This document shows, one piece after another, positions 47,652-59,656 of a DNA stretch of 64,000 bases (its first letter is position 1; each line of letters starts with the position of its first letter). The stretch comes from Russula earlei (Eukaryota; Basidiomycota; Agaricomycetes; Russulales; Russulaceae): positions 62,001-126,000 of the forward strand of contig JAGFNK010000082.1 of assembly GCA_025769875.1 (NCBI GenBank). Direction: 5' to 3'. The notes under the pieces were generated by a model. It searched no databases and was not told the origin of the DNA. It was given only the letters and a program-made list of their open reading frames with translations. A program made the position numbers and the translations under genes.

Positions 47652-48244
47652 TGTTATATTTTACCCCCTTGTCGGTTGGCTCACAATCCCTCCCCATTAT
47701 TATTCCTCTTGCTATCTCCATTCCCGTGGTTACCGTTTCATCCCTTGATAGTGATCCCTTATTGTGTTTCACTTATTGTGTTTTCATCTATTGTCGAGCT
47801 ACTTTTGCTGTTGGTCTACCTTTACTTATTGTTCTGCTTATGGTACTGTACAGCCTCGCTACATACAGTATTTAAGTGCCTGTAGAAGCTGGGGAATGCC
47901 CCAAGCTTAGCTTTGTCCCATTCCCTGTCACATCCCTTTGCCCTGTACTGTCTCTCAATCATAACTTGTGTTGTGCTGGCTTTCATCTTGCTTGACCTGA
48001 ACACACCTCAAGGAACCCTTGTGTTCCTCTTCCTCCTCTGCCTCTCTCTCATCATCCTCCTCTTCTGCGAAACCAGAAGATCAACTCTGTCTGCAGACTG
48101 AGTCATTGTTTGACTCAGCCTTGAGACGCTAAACCTTTGATCTGGTCTCTTTGAGCCGGCCCCACTGAACCCTTGAACCAAGTCACAGGGACTTGGCCCC
48201 ACTGAACTCTGAGCTAACGCTCTTACGGCCGTGACGCCGTAACA
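47652..48244 (+). repeat. 3' LTR (593 bp)
   Basis: Same ends as the 5' LTR. It carries only two copies of the 14-bp tandem unit (one with an extra T), which accounts for the 27-bp length difference. About eight substitutions relative to the 5' LTR were seen by eye, all transitions. Confidence 0.93.
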
Positions 48245-48249
48245 CTAAC
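48245..48249. repeat. Target-site duplication, right copy (CTAAC)
   Basis: Direct repeat of 40,404-40,408, immediately after the 3' LTR. Confidence 0.93.
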
Positions 48250-48529
48250 ACAATACTAAAAACCCTACAACGCGTTATTAGACTAACTCTAATAACCATA
48301 GAACAAACTATAAAGTGATACTAAGGATCTTAATAGAAGTATTAGAGTCGACTCTAAGGACCCTAATGGAACTATATAAGGGGCCTTATAAGCAATTCTA
48401 TTCCCTGAACCAAACTACAAGTCCTCAAATGACCAGCCCTAAACTAACTAACAGCAAATGGATCAGGTGCTTTACATGTGACAGTAAAGGCTCTTACTCA
48501 TCAATAGAAGCCTTCTTACTCAGCAGCTG

Positions 48530-48920
48530 ACTGAGCATGACTGAGCATGCTCAGTAAGCATACTCCAACTTCTTACTCATCTGTCTATTGTGCTTGATAA
48601 CAAGGTTATGACTTGTTTCCTATTTAGCAGTTCTCTTGTAGTATATAAGCACTCAATAAAGTAGCGGACAGTCTTTAGACTGTCCATTTGTTTACAGCAC
48701 TCTCTAACCCTGGGATACTCCTTTAAGGACCATCCTCTTGTGACCATTCTGGCTTCTTCCCTGTGTACCTGCTTGACTCTACCAGTAACCATACCTCTTT
48801 GGTATTTGGTACTGCTTTGGACTCTACTTCTTGTCCACACCATCTTAGACGTTTATTGACTCATATCTGAGCTTATCCCTCACTCTTGAACTGGATTGTT
48901 CAACAGTGAGTCATGACAGA
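48530..48920 (+). repeat. Possible solo-LTR-like fragment
   Basis: The segment contains overlapping ctgactgagcatg repeats, a tatataag box near 48,642-48,649, an aataaa soon after, and a palindrome gacagtctttagactgtc near 48,667. It then runs through a pyrimidine-rich stretch to catgaca. This mix of promoter-like and polyadenylation-like signals without coding potential resembles an LTR. Ends and target duplications were not identified, so the call is weak. Confidence 0.3.
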
Positions 48921-51900
48921 AGTGTGTTGAGGACCAAAGGTTACATCTAGCTGGTTAATAGGAGCCCCAACTTTGTTGGTGATTTGTCAGTTCTGAAAGC
49001 ATATGGAAAGGACAGGCAAGCATGCCTGCAAAGAAAGCTGACTGGAGCCATTCTGAAATTGCTGCTGAAAACAGATAAGTGTCTTACTCTTGGAGCCAGC
49101 CTGGTGTGAGATGGGCAGGTTGGTGCAGCATAAGTCTACTTCACTTTCCCACCCATCCACTCACTCACATATACAGCCAGAAGTTAAGCCCCCAGATGGC
49201 TGGGCAAGGCCTTTATGCAGCCACTCCCATACCATACATGGACTTGATGGGACAGAACATGGTATACTGTCATTGTCAAATCAGTGGGTTTCCATCAAGT
49301 CTTGTTGTCCCAAGACAGCAGATGTAACCATGACACACCCTTTGTTTCGGAGAGCCATACAAGCATGTGCCATCTCTTCAACCAGAGCCCCAACAATCTT
49401 GGGGAAGTCTCAGTCCCATGTCCTTGCAATGTTGACTCCATTCAGGGTAGGCATCAATTAATGGGGTTCCACACATCAATCATGAGGTTTCCTATAGAAG
49501 CAGAGCTTGGTTCCAGCAGTGCTGATGCCCTGTGGAGAATGGACATAGGTCAATCACCTATGGACCTAAATCCAGTTTTTTGGTACATGAAACCAGTAAG
49601 ATACCATATTTATGAGAGACCATGTAGATCCCTGAAGGGTCAGTTGGTTGTCCCTTGTATGTATCAAAGGTCCAGGCATGGCCTTAGCTAAAAGGTAAAG
49701 ATCCAGTCTTTCTTCGAGTGAGGCTCAAACATAATAAGAAGGATGACCAACTCCCCTAAGACAATGTGCACTGCAAAACAATAGCCAATGTGCCTGAATA
49801 TACAGAATAACAATATGGTCCAGTGAATGACTGGCACTGTGGGCAATAAGCTTATCCTTATCCCAATGTTTGTCCACATGCCTCTGCCAAACCTAACCCA
49901 AATTTAATCTAAGCGCCCAGAAATTGGTGGGGCAAAGCAATGGGTCCTCTTGTTCATCTAAGGAAGGCATGCAAGCCATGATTTGCTGCTATTGGTCGCA
50001 ATGTCCACCTGCAGGAGGCCTAGACAGTCTTCTGTGAATACAATGCAGAGCATGAGATAAGATCTGAGGAAAATAAATCATGCCCACACATTAAGAATGG
50101 CAGTTTCAGGCTGCCAGGGGCACCTGTGGAGGAGTGTGAAAGCACAACATGGCACATCCCTGGGATTATTTTTGATCCCCCAATTTTTTCCGCTCCTCTC
50201 AGGGGAAAATACATTTTCTTGTGCTCCTTTTTTCAGCCTTGTTCAATCCAGATCAAAATCAAAACTGTCTGAAAAGCAAGAACATTCCTTCAATCCCATA
50301 CTGGCTCCATGACTCACATATCCAAGAAAAACACAAATGCATGACTCAATTGCATGCATGCACCAAAACTGGAACAAGCGCATCAGCCACATAGAGAGGC
50401 AATGCATTATTTCTGTTGAAGTCCAAAGTTCTTTCACTATACATTTTCATTTCTACCTTGCTTCCATTCCCAACTCCAAAAGCTCTTAAAAAACATTCTC
50501 CTATTTTATTCCATACTTGTAAAAACATATAAATTAGCCCCTTATTGCCTGCAAATGTATCAGTGTGGTGTTCCCTGTTCTCAAAAACCTCTCATGTGCA
50601 CTTCAAATAAGTCCCCCTTCTCATGCTCTACCACCACTCCACATTTTTAAATGCATCCCTGACTCTGCACTGCATCAATGGCCCACTGGCCCATCTTGCC
50701 CACTTGCACATACCCATGGCCTGGGTGTCCTATCTTCACCAAAGATGAACTATCCAGGGATAATAGTGATGCAAGTGAGCAATGATGGCAAGCCAGTGCC
50801 ATAAAGCAGCAGTGTTGTGAGGTGTGGGAACACCACCAGATGGCCCTGTGGCTTTCGTTCACTGTTCAAAACTGAATGACAGTTCCAATATGATAGTAAT
50901 TCTAAGGAAGCTTGGTCAATGATTGGGGTATTAAAGTTTGCCAGCGTACCACAACATCACAAAAGTTGGATAAAAACTACTGTCATTGACACAGTCTCTC
51001 TTCCTCAAGGAGCACAATCATAGTTTGTGCCTATATGATAGGCATGCACATCAAGTTCTTTACCATCATCAGAAAAGGAAAGTCTGATTACATCTAACTT
51101 GCATGCTGTGGAGTGTGATGCATTGGTCTTAGTGTGTTCAGGACATGAAATTACTAAACACTCATCTCGCTCAGGAGTCAGCGCCATCCCTATGATAACA
51201 GTGAAGCTCCCCAAGAAATCACTTCGATCACTTACTGCTTGGACCCTTTCGTTCCATATTAGAATAATAAATGCCCACATTGGGCATTGCAAAGGGGACT
51301 AGAGCACTCAGAGTGCCATCAGACTGCATTTCTTTTTTCTGCTTGCAATGATTCGTTGTGGAATTTCCTCTGACAGATGTCTTTCAATGACCCTAGAGAA
51401 TAAAAGGTGACCTAAGCCAAATGAGGCATTACCGATGCTGGCCAATGAGGTCACGAAAGGGAATATTGAATGGAACCCAGGATGAGCGGTCATAGCTAGA
51501 AAGATGTGAGGCCACCATTGGAGCAACAATCCTTGGTCCACAGGGCGTCCTCAACATGAATCTACCTTCCTCAAAATTGGATGACCTACCACATAGTGTG
51601 AAATCTGCCATGAATCACCTTTTTCTTGTCCTGGTCGAACTACCCAGTTTTGTTGGGCTTCTTCCTGTCATGTGTTAATACTGTCCAAAGCCCAACCTGA
51701 ACCTGTTCTGTCACAATATCTCTTGCAAGGAGAGTATGAGCGATTTGAACCCCAAAAGTCATCTTGCAAGTTCTGACGCCATGTCCTGATGCTGCGCAGT
51801 TTGTCAGTGCCTACTCATGAGGCACTTTTCAAGGTGACTGACTTTGGATCAAGCTGCCAGTTTGGCCCCCTGGCCCTCTGACGAGGATAGGAATGACATG

Positions 51901-53853
51901 GAGTAGATTTTTTCACCCAATCACGGCACAGCTTTTGTTGATGATGCCATCGACAACATGTCTGATTTCTGCTCCGCTTGTCCTGGAGATAGTCTCATTC
52001 CTGGGGACCATCTAGCCCATTACAAGGATGACTCTTGGAAAGCACCCTAACGATAACCCGGAAACTGACCTCGGGTGTGGGTCATACTGAAGGAAGAGGG
52101 ATAAGGTAAGATAACGGGATCTTGAGGGCAGTAGATCCCAATTAGTGCTGCTTTCAAAGCCTGCTATGAAGAAGCCAAGAAGGATCTTTCATGAACTAGT
52201 TGTCAACGATCCAGGATATTGTTGAAGCTAGAAGCACAGACGGGCGTAGAATGCACAATGTGGGTCCCAATGGGAATGAGCAGCTCTCTCTACCTGAAGA
52301 CAGCCAGGATCCCCTTCGCGGGAGGGGGTGGCTCATCAAGGGGATATGCCTTGAGTATTCGAGGATAGGGATCAGGGATCAGAGACGACTCTAAAAGCGC
52401 AGTTAGAAAAGGAAAGTTGGGTGTCGCCACATACATGTATATTGTACTTTGCTCTACTGCGATACAGCTGGGCAGAGCTAATGGCATTGTGGGCAATTTC
52501 CTTATTTCGTAACTTGCTTGTATAGAGACTCCTCGACTTGCTCGTTACACCCTCGCTGGCTGAAATATGTACGATAAATCAGTCCAGGTCCCACTGAAGG
52601 AGCGGCTCGCTTACGCACCGTGGCTTCCTCATCCACCAGTACCAGTAAGCGTAATTAGCACCAACCAGTAATTATTCAATATCATTTGTACAACTCCCTG
52701 TTGGGCATAGATATGGAATAGTGAGTAAAGCGAGTCAACTGGTTTTAGGATCAGTGTCGAAATGGGTTCTTCACTCAGGCGCCGGAGACGACGACCATGT
52801 TCAAGTGGATCGCCTTCGACACGGCAGTCGTGCTCGCGTGTGCCCCATGACCTCAGACGTGACGGATTGGACCAGAGGCTCTACCCTGGCTTGTGTAGCA
52901 TCGTTAGTAGTGTTCATGATACGACTACCGGACGCGCCGCGCGCACAAACACATCCGCTTGATGCCGTAATGGCCCGCCATTGTCTTTTGATGCCTGACC
53001 TTTATCGGCTTGTTAACAGCTGGCTGGACCTCTCCTGTGCATGGAGCCTCTGGAGATGCTTGGCGGACCGGAAAACATGAGCACTTCAATCGGGCCCTCT
53101 TCCTACCTCTCTACCCATGTCAATCGTTATTCACGGTGTTCACGCCCATCATGTCACACCAAATTTTGATATCACCTTCCTTTCGCCTGTTCAGCACGAA
53201 CATTTGAACAGCACATGCGTTTTTCACGAACTCCAGGCCCTCTCGTGCATCATCGATAGAGAAGCGCTCCCTCTTCAAAGCCACAGAACTAACCATCAAT
53301 GTCGATGCCGCACTAGTATTTGGCAAAAGACCACGAGAAACCCGCATTTTACCTGACTCACCTAGTGCCCTCATTCGAGGCGTCATCTCACCTCAGCACT
53401 GACCACCTTCAATATATGTTACGCCTTGGCCAGTCGTCAGTCGTTCCACTACAGTACAGCGACACGTTCCACATACGCAGTGTTGGAAATTCGGGTTCAC
53501 GTGCTAGCACGCCCATTGCAAAGGCCCCACTCTGTGCTCGTTTGATACCCCTTTCCTTAGCTTGTAGCTGTAGATACAAACGGCAACGCATGCGTTTGCC
53601 TCAAGGTAATACACCTTCGCCCCTGTTTGCTCGTCCGTCTCAGCAGTCAGTTCAGTTCTTCGGCAGACGCTCGACGGAAGTGAGATACCGACACTTTTTC
53701 GGGGTCAACACAACCGTAGGTTCGTCTGGCCCGTACGCTGGACTTGACTTGAAGCATCATCACGATTGTTGACGATTGGCAATGGCACCAGCGTTGACAG
53801 TCGGCTCCCGGGTCTAAGGAAATCGGAACACTGGGAAGGCATGGGTATGAAAC

Positions 53854-53880
53854 GGGGGGGGGGGGGGGGGGGGGGGGGGG
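53854..53880. repeat. Poly(G) tract, 27 bases
   Basis: An uninterrupted run of 27 G. A second run of 18 G lies at 54,905-54,922, and a run of 16 C lies at 61,081-61,096. Confidence 0.85.
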
Positions 53881-54433
53881 AAAGAGCGCACGCAGGTGCA
53901 CACAGAATGGCCTGTAGGAAGGTATCTATAACGAGTGCTCAGTCTTATTGTAGAAGACTACACTAAGTGGGTATCCTGACCTATAATGAGTGCTACAAAA
54001 AGTGTAATTAGTTGTGTACGTAGGTAACGAGAGTGTGACTAACCTCAGTCTTATTGTAGAAGACTGAGGGACGGGGAATAAACGAAAAACGAACTATATA
54101 CATGTCCGTGCGTTCGTCACGCGCCACGTGAGTGTATGACCAAACCGTGACGCTGAGGCTGCACTCCAACATGGCCTGGGATGCGTGAGGAATAATACGG
54201 GCACTGCCAGGACCGGACAGGGCATGCAAGTGAAAGAAAGGGATGGACGCGCCAGAGAGCGACATGTCAACAATGACCGTGTGTCAAATGTACTTGAGCC
54301 AGTCCACACGTCGGGAAGGGATACACTGTCTAATTGCTCTGCTCGTATTCCCCAGTTTTTGCGCTGAGGTTAGGCCCAACTCGGAAGCAGCAACGTCCCG
54401 CTGGAGCTTACCCGTTCACGACCACACCGCCAA

Positions 54434-54774
54434 GTGCTTGGGTCACTGTGGCACCTTGCGGAGGCTATTTTATGTGGTCTACTCTAGATCTGTGTCGGAT
54501 GTTACAAGGCAATGCGCGCCGTCTCAGCTCAATGCCTTTCTGGGCCCAATGACACGCTCCAAGCGTCCTCTTTGTTCCTTTTTACGACGGAACAAGGGGG
54601 AAAAAAATCGTTCCGATGACTGTTTGTGGAAATGCCGTTTTGACAGATACGCCCGACACATCTGCACAATGATGAGGTGGGTGCCCCAGACACGCAGGTG
54701 GCGTTTCTCCCTGTTGCGTTCCAGGCGCTAATACTTACGCGGTCGTTGAGATCCTGTACGTGGGCCGTTCCCAG
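54434..54774 (+). repeat. Dispersed repeat, copy 1 (~340 bp)
   Basis: It shares about 340 bp with 58,452-58,806, from gggtcactgtggcacctt to gttcccag, with scattered substitutions and small indels. The unit includes a conserved open stretch around TRSKRP...DDCLWKCR and ...RYARHI...WVPQTRRWRFSLLR in one frame, but no start-to-stop gene of known type. Family unknown. It may be part of a non-autonomous element. Confidence 0.8.
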
Positions 54775-54904
54775 CACTCCGCCGAGTACACGAGGCGATC
54801 CATAGCCGGCCGGGCGGAGAAGAGCATGGTCAAAGCACGCGGAGGGCCACGTACCGAAAAGGTACTGAACCATAGACGCCACCCCGCAAGCGAGCCTCCA
54901 GGCC

Positions 54905-54922
54905 GGGGGGGGGGGGGGGGGG
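54905..54922. repeat. Poly(G) tract, 18 bases
   Basis: A homopolymer about 100 bp upstream of the C2H2 gene start, possibly in its promoter. Confidence 0.85.
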
Positions 54923-55018
54923 AAGTGCCTATTCCCTACGTTAAAAAGCACGGCCGCATCGCTCCCCACACCTCAATTTTCTTCCGCGTCTCACTCGCAA
55001 TACAACCCCCAACGCATC

Positions 55019-56855
55019 ATGGATTTTGGCATCCCCAGCGACAGCACGCTGTGGTCGTATCTCCCGCCACAAGAGGACCAAACGAGCGTATGGTCCGGGA
55101 CCGCGGACAATGTGCAACCCGTCAACTTCGACTTGCTTCCGGGCGGCTCTGCTGTGGGCATCATCTCACCTCCCGGGCGTGTAAGGTTACTCACGTCTCA
55201 CTGTCACAGGACATCGGTTGGAACACTCTGTCAGATATGTTCGGAAGCCTTCCCAATGGCGGCGGCACGTTTACCGCCATCGATGATACCTTCCCCCCCG
55301 CGACGTCCACCCCTTTTCCCAACTCCTTCGATTCTGGTAGTTTCGACTATCTGAACACCGTGCGTGCACAGTGTCTTGTCGTCAACCGTCAAACAATTGA
55401 CTTGCCTTGTCGCGTCACAGGACTTCCATCCTCGTTGGGAGATGCCAACGCCGCGTAGGTCACATTCCTTCTTTTTGTTATGAGCTCGTCTTCACCGTTA
55501 CGCAACCCAAAAGCTTTTTCAGAAGTAGATTCTGTACCCTCGTCGGCGAGCGACGATTCCTGGGCTGAACTTGCCCCCGAGCCCTCCCAACCGCCGCTGC
55601 CGCTGTTGGACAGCGTGAGCACGAATCATACGAGCGCAAAGGTTCCGCCTAAGTTGACATGCTGGCAGGTCCCGGTCCCAAACGGATTCGCGGCACCGGG
55701 CGCCACTTCTCAGGTCGACTCGTCCTGGCCACTCGACCTCGGCCGATTCCCGTGGCTGATGGGTTACCTTGGTACATCTTCGTACGTATTCTCTTGTGTT
55801 CCGTGTCCTGCCCACGGGTCAACGTGATGGCCATGACTGACGCTGCGGCCTCCAGGTTTCAAGCAGGGTACGGACAGGCCGGGCTCTACTTACCCGCCAC
55901 TTTCGCACCGGCGTCCAACCAGGACGCGTTCGTGGTGCCGCAGACCCTCCTTGGCAAACGACGTCGAGACGAGGACGATACCCTCGAAGATGCAAGCGCA
56001 GAGGCGAACAACAGCCAAGGACGACACGTGCGTCAGAAGGGCAAGGCCAAGATGGCCACTACGATCAGGGTCTTGGATGCAGGACGGTCCACAAACAGGG
56101 CTCGTCACAAACCTGCCACCAGGACCCTGACAGGTAGAAATAGTAAATCCGAGGTTGTGGGACGTGGAGCGGAGAGGCTCGCGACCCCGAACGCGCAAGG
56201 ACTTTACCATCCATTCCTGCAGGGGCCAAATGACCAGCAGGAAGCGATGGGTACAATTGCGCAGGAAGAGCTACCTTGGGTTGAGGGGAGAGAGCAGGGA
56301 GCGTGGCTCCACACATGCAGCATGGTGCAGCAACAAGAAGCCAATGGCGCGAACGACGGGGAGCTGGAGGAGGAGAGGTATCCGTTCCGGATCTCAAAAC
56401 GGCTAAACGAGAGACATCGGTCGATGCTCGAGGCCACGGCGGCCGACTGGGCACGCGGGGCTGTCCGCGCACTCAAATGCCGACTCTGCCCCGACGCCGA
56501 TTTTTCGAATTGGGAGGATTTTAAGAGGCACTCCGACACGGCGGAGGCGCACCCTCGCAGCATCTCCTTCTGCGAGTCGTGCGGGGATTACTTTGCGCGC
56601 GGCGACTCGCTGATCCGGCACCGCAAGAACCCGCCGCCCGAGTGCCTCAACGTCAGCCCGGATGTGGCCGAGGACAAGCGTACGGCGACGCGGAAAGCCC
56701 ACGAGGACTTTGTAGAAGATCTGGACGGGTTCTTGAACTCGGACGGAGAGGTGAGGGAATTCGGGAGGCTCTTTTCGGCTAGAATAAAAAAGATGTACCC
56801 CAAGTCGTCGAAGAGGGGGAGGAGGCAACAGAGGCGCCTCCAAGCTTCCGAGTAG
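55019..56855 (+). CDS. C2H2-type zinc-finger protein
   Basis: This is a probable nuclear DNA-binding protein. The C-terminal part holds two degenerate C2H2-like fingers: CRLCPDADFSNWEDFKRHSD...H and CESCGDYFARGDSLIRHRKNPPPEC. They are followed by a basic tail (KSSKRGRRQQRRLQ). The N-terminal half is acidic and Ser/Pro-rich, like an activation domain, and the middle has a basic stretch LGKRRRDEDDTLE. Introns supported by frame changes: one ending at the CAG before GACATCGG (about 55,209; donor uncertain), 55,360-55,420, about 55,456-55,530, and 55,792-55,853 (GTACGT to CCTCCAG). The first junction is unresolved, because the best-looking donor gives an intron of only 29 nt. This pattern of paired fingers is common in Agaricomycetes. 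The target is unknown. Confidence 0.75.
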
Positions 56856-57886
56856 ATACCTTTTTTTCTCATCTCATTTTGACGGTCCTGCAATGAGGAG
56901 AGAACTTGCAGTGGTGCACCACGGACGATTGTCGTATATACTTGTTCTTGTTGTAGTGTTCTATCGTTTATATATCAGCAGTTATCGCGATCTGAGGCGG
57001 CTCTGAGTGCACCGTGTATCCCCTTCCATCGAGCACTCCTTGCTGATTGCACCTAATACACCACTAGAGTCGCGACTGGGAAAGGCGAAAAAAAAAAGAG
57101 GAAGGCAAAGGGCATATTGTGACGGACAATCAATCGATTTGATACGTATCAGCGGCATAACAGACGTTCATTTTATACGCGCGTCGGACTCGGGTTTAAC
57201 ACGCCTGGATCTTCTTGCCACGCTGCCGCAACGTGAACAAGGAGTATCATATACGGGATGAGGAGCGCGGACTCCGCATCGAAACGTCAAAGTCGAAGAA
57301 TATAATGGCCTGTCCACAAGGGACAACAAGACGACACCCAAACGGACCCTAACACGAGCCATTTTCAGCCGTGGTCATGCGCGCGGCCGCACTCAAGCAC
57401 CCTCGCTCGCCACAAGCAAGCCAGCTGGATCTGATCGTCCTTCACACCAGACATAGTCGACGCGTTTCTTGTCGGTCGGAAGGGGCGCACTCGGTCGGAG
57501 GGGTCAGGGTGGGGGAGGGAACGCCCAATCGATCGGACTCGCAAAGGCGCGTCTGATTCGGCGTCGAATTGTCCACTTGGAGTACAAAAACGAAATATAC
57601 AGGCGCCTACATCGATCTGTAACAAATTTTCGTCGTTCAGACTTGCTGCCCGCGGCTGCATGTGCGTGTTGTCCTTTCTCCTTGTGTACTTTTACGCAAT
57701 CAATATCAAATCAAACGGCCTACGGCCGTCTACCAGTGTCGAGTTTGCCTCCAGTATAAAGCTTTCAATATGTCCTTGATCATCTCCTCACACACTCACG
57801 TGCTACTAGAGTGACGTCGGAGGTAGGGGTGCTGTCTGCGGATGACATTCCTCGCCAGCCCACCTCTCACATCCGTCACAAGGAAA
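56856..57886. other. Intergenic region
   Basis: About 1 kb between the zinc-finger gene and the small membrane-protein gene. No gene is recognised on either strand. It presumably holds the 3' UTR of the former and the promoter of the latter. Confidence 0.45.
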
Positions 57887-57972
57887 CAACCATCCCATTA
57901 AACAACCATCCCATTAAACAACCATCCCATTAACACCAACCATCCCATTAAACAACCATCCCATTAAACAAC
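57887..57972. repeat. Tandem repeat, ~16-17 bp unit, five to six copies
   Basis: The unit aacaaccatcccatta repeats head to tail and runs right up to the ATG at 57,974, so it would sit in the 5' leader of that gene. One unit is altered (acaccaaccatcccatta). Confidence 0.9.
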
Positions 57973-57973
57973 C

Positions 57974-58455
57974 ATGTATCGCTGCATCACGCTCAGGTCT
58001 TACGCCATCCGCGGTTCCGCTCAAAGTATTCAACAGCCCCACGCGCACTCCCACACGCGCACCATCACCACAGTTGGCCCGCGCCTCTCAGCCGGGCCCA
58101 CTGGCCCGACGATTGACAAGGCAGAAGGAGTGTACGCCAAAAAAAAGGCGGCGATAGAAACGTGCTCTACATCAGCGCCGGGTTGGTCGCCGCAGCTACC
58201 CTCTGGTACTACTATGCGAATGCGGAGAGCGCGCATGCAAACAAGGAGCGAGAAGGGCCAAGGCTCGGCAAGAGCGCCGAGGGAGGCCACGAGCGGACTG
58301 TTTCTGACGCGACGCGCACGGCGAAGGAGCGCTCGCAGGACGTTTTCAAAAGCGGTGATGCAAAGTATCAGGAGGTGAAAACGGAAGCGGAAGCGAAGGT
58401 GGGAGCGACGAAAGATCAAATTGGCCAGACCTTCGAACGCGGGAAACGCCAAGCG
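57974..58455 (+). pseudogene. Small single-pass membrane protein gene, 3' end replaced by a repeat
   Basis: The start MYRCITLRSYAIRGSAQ is Arg/Ser-rich without acids, which suggests a mitochondrial presequence. In another frame the sequence continues with one membrane segment (NVLYISAGLVAAATLWYYY) and a charged helical LEA-like tail (SGDAKYQEVKTEAEAKVGATKDQ). The two parts are joined across a run of eight A at 58,139-58,146 that puts them out of frame. Six or nine A would restore it. The tail then runs straight into the dispersed repeat at about 58,452, so the native C-terminus is missing. Homologues of this type are seen in basidiomycetes but I know of no assigned function. Confidence 0.6.
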
Positions 58456-58806
58456 CTGGGTCACTGTGGCACCTTGTGGAGGCTATTTTATGTGGTCTAC
58501 TCTGTGTCGGTTTTTACAAGGCTATGCGCGCCGTCTCAGCTCAATGCCTTTCTGGGCCCAATGACACGCTCCAAGCGTCCTTTTTGTCCTCATTTGCGAC
58601 GGAACAAGGGAAAAAAAACCCGTTCCAATGACTGTTTGTGGAAATGCCGGTTTTTTTTTTTTTTTTTTTCCTTTGACAGATACGCCCGACACATCAGCAC
58701 AATGATGGGATGGGTGCCCCAGACACGCAGGTGGCGTTTCTCCCTGTTGCGTTCAGGTGCTAATACTCACGCGGTCGCTGAGATCCTGTACGGGGGCTGT
58801 TCCCAG
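58452..58806 (+). repeat. Dispersed repeat, copy 2 (~355 bp)
   Basis: Second copy of the repeat at 54,434-54,774. It carries a run of 19 T at 58,651-58,669 that copy 1 lacks. It begins within the tail of the small membrane-protein gene. Confidence 0.8.
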
Positions 58807-59656
58807 TGTAAGGTATGTGCAGTGTAAGGTATGTGATCCGCTGGTCACGGAATCACGTGCGGAACCGCGACGAACAAACACAATGACAGACAGGAATGTA
58901 TAAGTCCTGTCCACTAAAACTCAACTCAGTGGTCAATAAAGGTGAAATATAATATATTGACCACTGAATTGACTCAGCTCAGATTACAAATTATTTTAAA
59001 ACAATTGATTGATTTGTTGCCCTCTCCTCATGCATTGCATTATTGTAAATATGTCAACCCAAACAATAAGAACTTTGTTGAATGCTTAAGAGAGGGCAGC
59101 TCAGTTCCCAAGTTATGTAACCTAAGATGCAACATGAGTGGCCCCAAATCACCAGTGGGATTATACCCAATCAATTTAGCCTTAGCAGACTCAGATAAAC
59201 TTAACACAATGGTGTATGTTAAGATATGGATTTATATTGAATAAATCAAGACATAAAGTGCATCCACAAATATGACACCAAATTTTAAATAAGAACAGTC
59301 TACTCATTACATTTTGTTACAATTTTACTTGAGCCAAGCAATGTAGTTAGCCATCATTTTTCATGCTTATAATTGAATCTTGTTTGTATTTTCCCACTAA
59401 GAACCAAGTCTGTGTTGAAGGCAACTGGCTGTGGATGTCTGATGCCCTTGTCGCAAATAACTCAAAAGGAATCAGATGTGCAACCTGTTCATATGAATCC
59501 AAACTACAACAAGAAAGTCTAAGCACAGATACTTAGCCAAATGCAAGCCTTAGAAGATGGAATACAATCATCTAATATACCCCCCGAGTTGAGCTAGCTA
59601 CAATGGAGAAAAGATACATTCTGAGTATGCGGGACACTGTGTGACAATGTACTGAA
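58807..59656. other. CpG-poor decayed region with a short inverted repeat
   Basis: Contains an inverted repeat around 58,921-58,978 (actcagtggtcaata ... tattgaccactgaatt). It also has short matches to the hairpin element at 38,711-39,099 (acagtctactcatt). This could be a degraded relative of that element. No gene is visible. Confidence 0.45.

Larger units (their letters stand above)
40409..48244 (+). mobile_element. Complete Ty3/gypsy chromovirus-type LTR retrotransposon
   Basis: A 7.8 kb element bounded by TG...CA LTRs and a CTAAC target duplication. Order: 5' LTR, self-priming site, Gag with zinc knuckle, protease, reverse transcriptase, RNase H, HHCC/DDE integrase, chromodomain, then an additional ORF and the 3' LTR. 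The integrase placed after RT-RNase H makes it Ty3/gypsy, and the chromodomain makes it a chromovirus. The self-priming signature is that of the Tf1/sushi group. The two LTRs differ by about eight transitions and one tandem-repeat length change, so the insertion is fairly young. Frame breaks within pol and the extra ORF are all single-base surpluses at CTG/CAG sites. Confidence 0.95.
48921..55018. other. Gene-poor accessory region with decayed sequence
   Basis: Up to about 52,400 the DNA is CpG-poor and holds only short broken frames. One minus-strand frame at 51,005-51,292 looks protein-like but matches nothing I know. From about 52,500 the base composition returns to that of the genes, yet no convincing gene appears before the C2H2 gene at 55,019. 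A 27-base G run and one copy of a dispersed repeat lie inside. Confidence 0.4.

Noticed and set aside
49079..49700. A reverse-transcriptase relic suggested by a GFHQVLLSQDSR-like phrase
   Set aside because: No other RT motif follows in any frame, so the resemblance is not enough.
51005..51660. A minus-strand protein-like fragment
   Set aside because: It is too short and interrupted, and it matches no family I can name. Kept only as part of the decayed region.
57887..57972. CRISPR-like array
   Set aside because: The copies are contiguous with no unique spacers, and the genome is eukaryotic. It is a simple tandem repeat.
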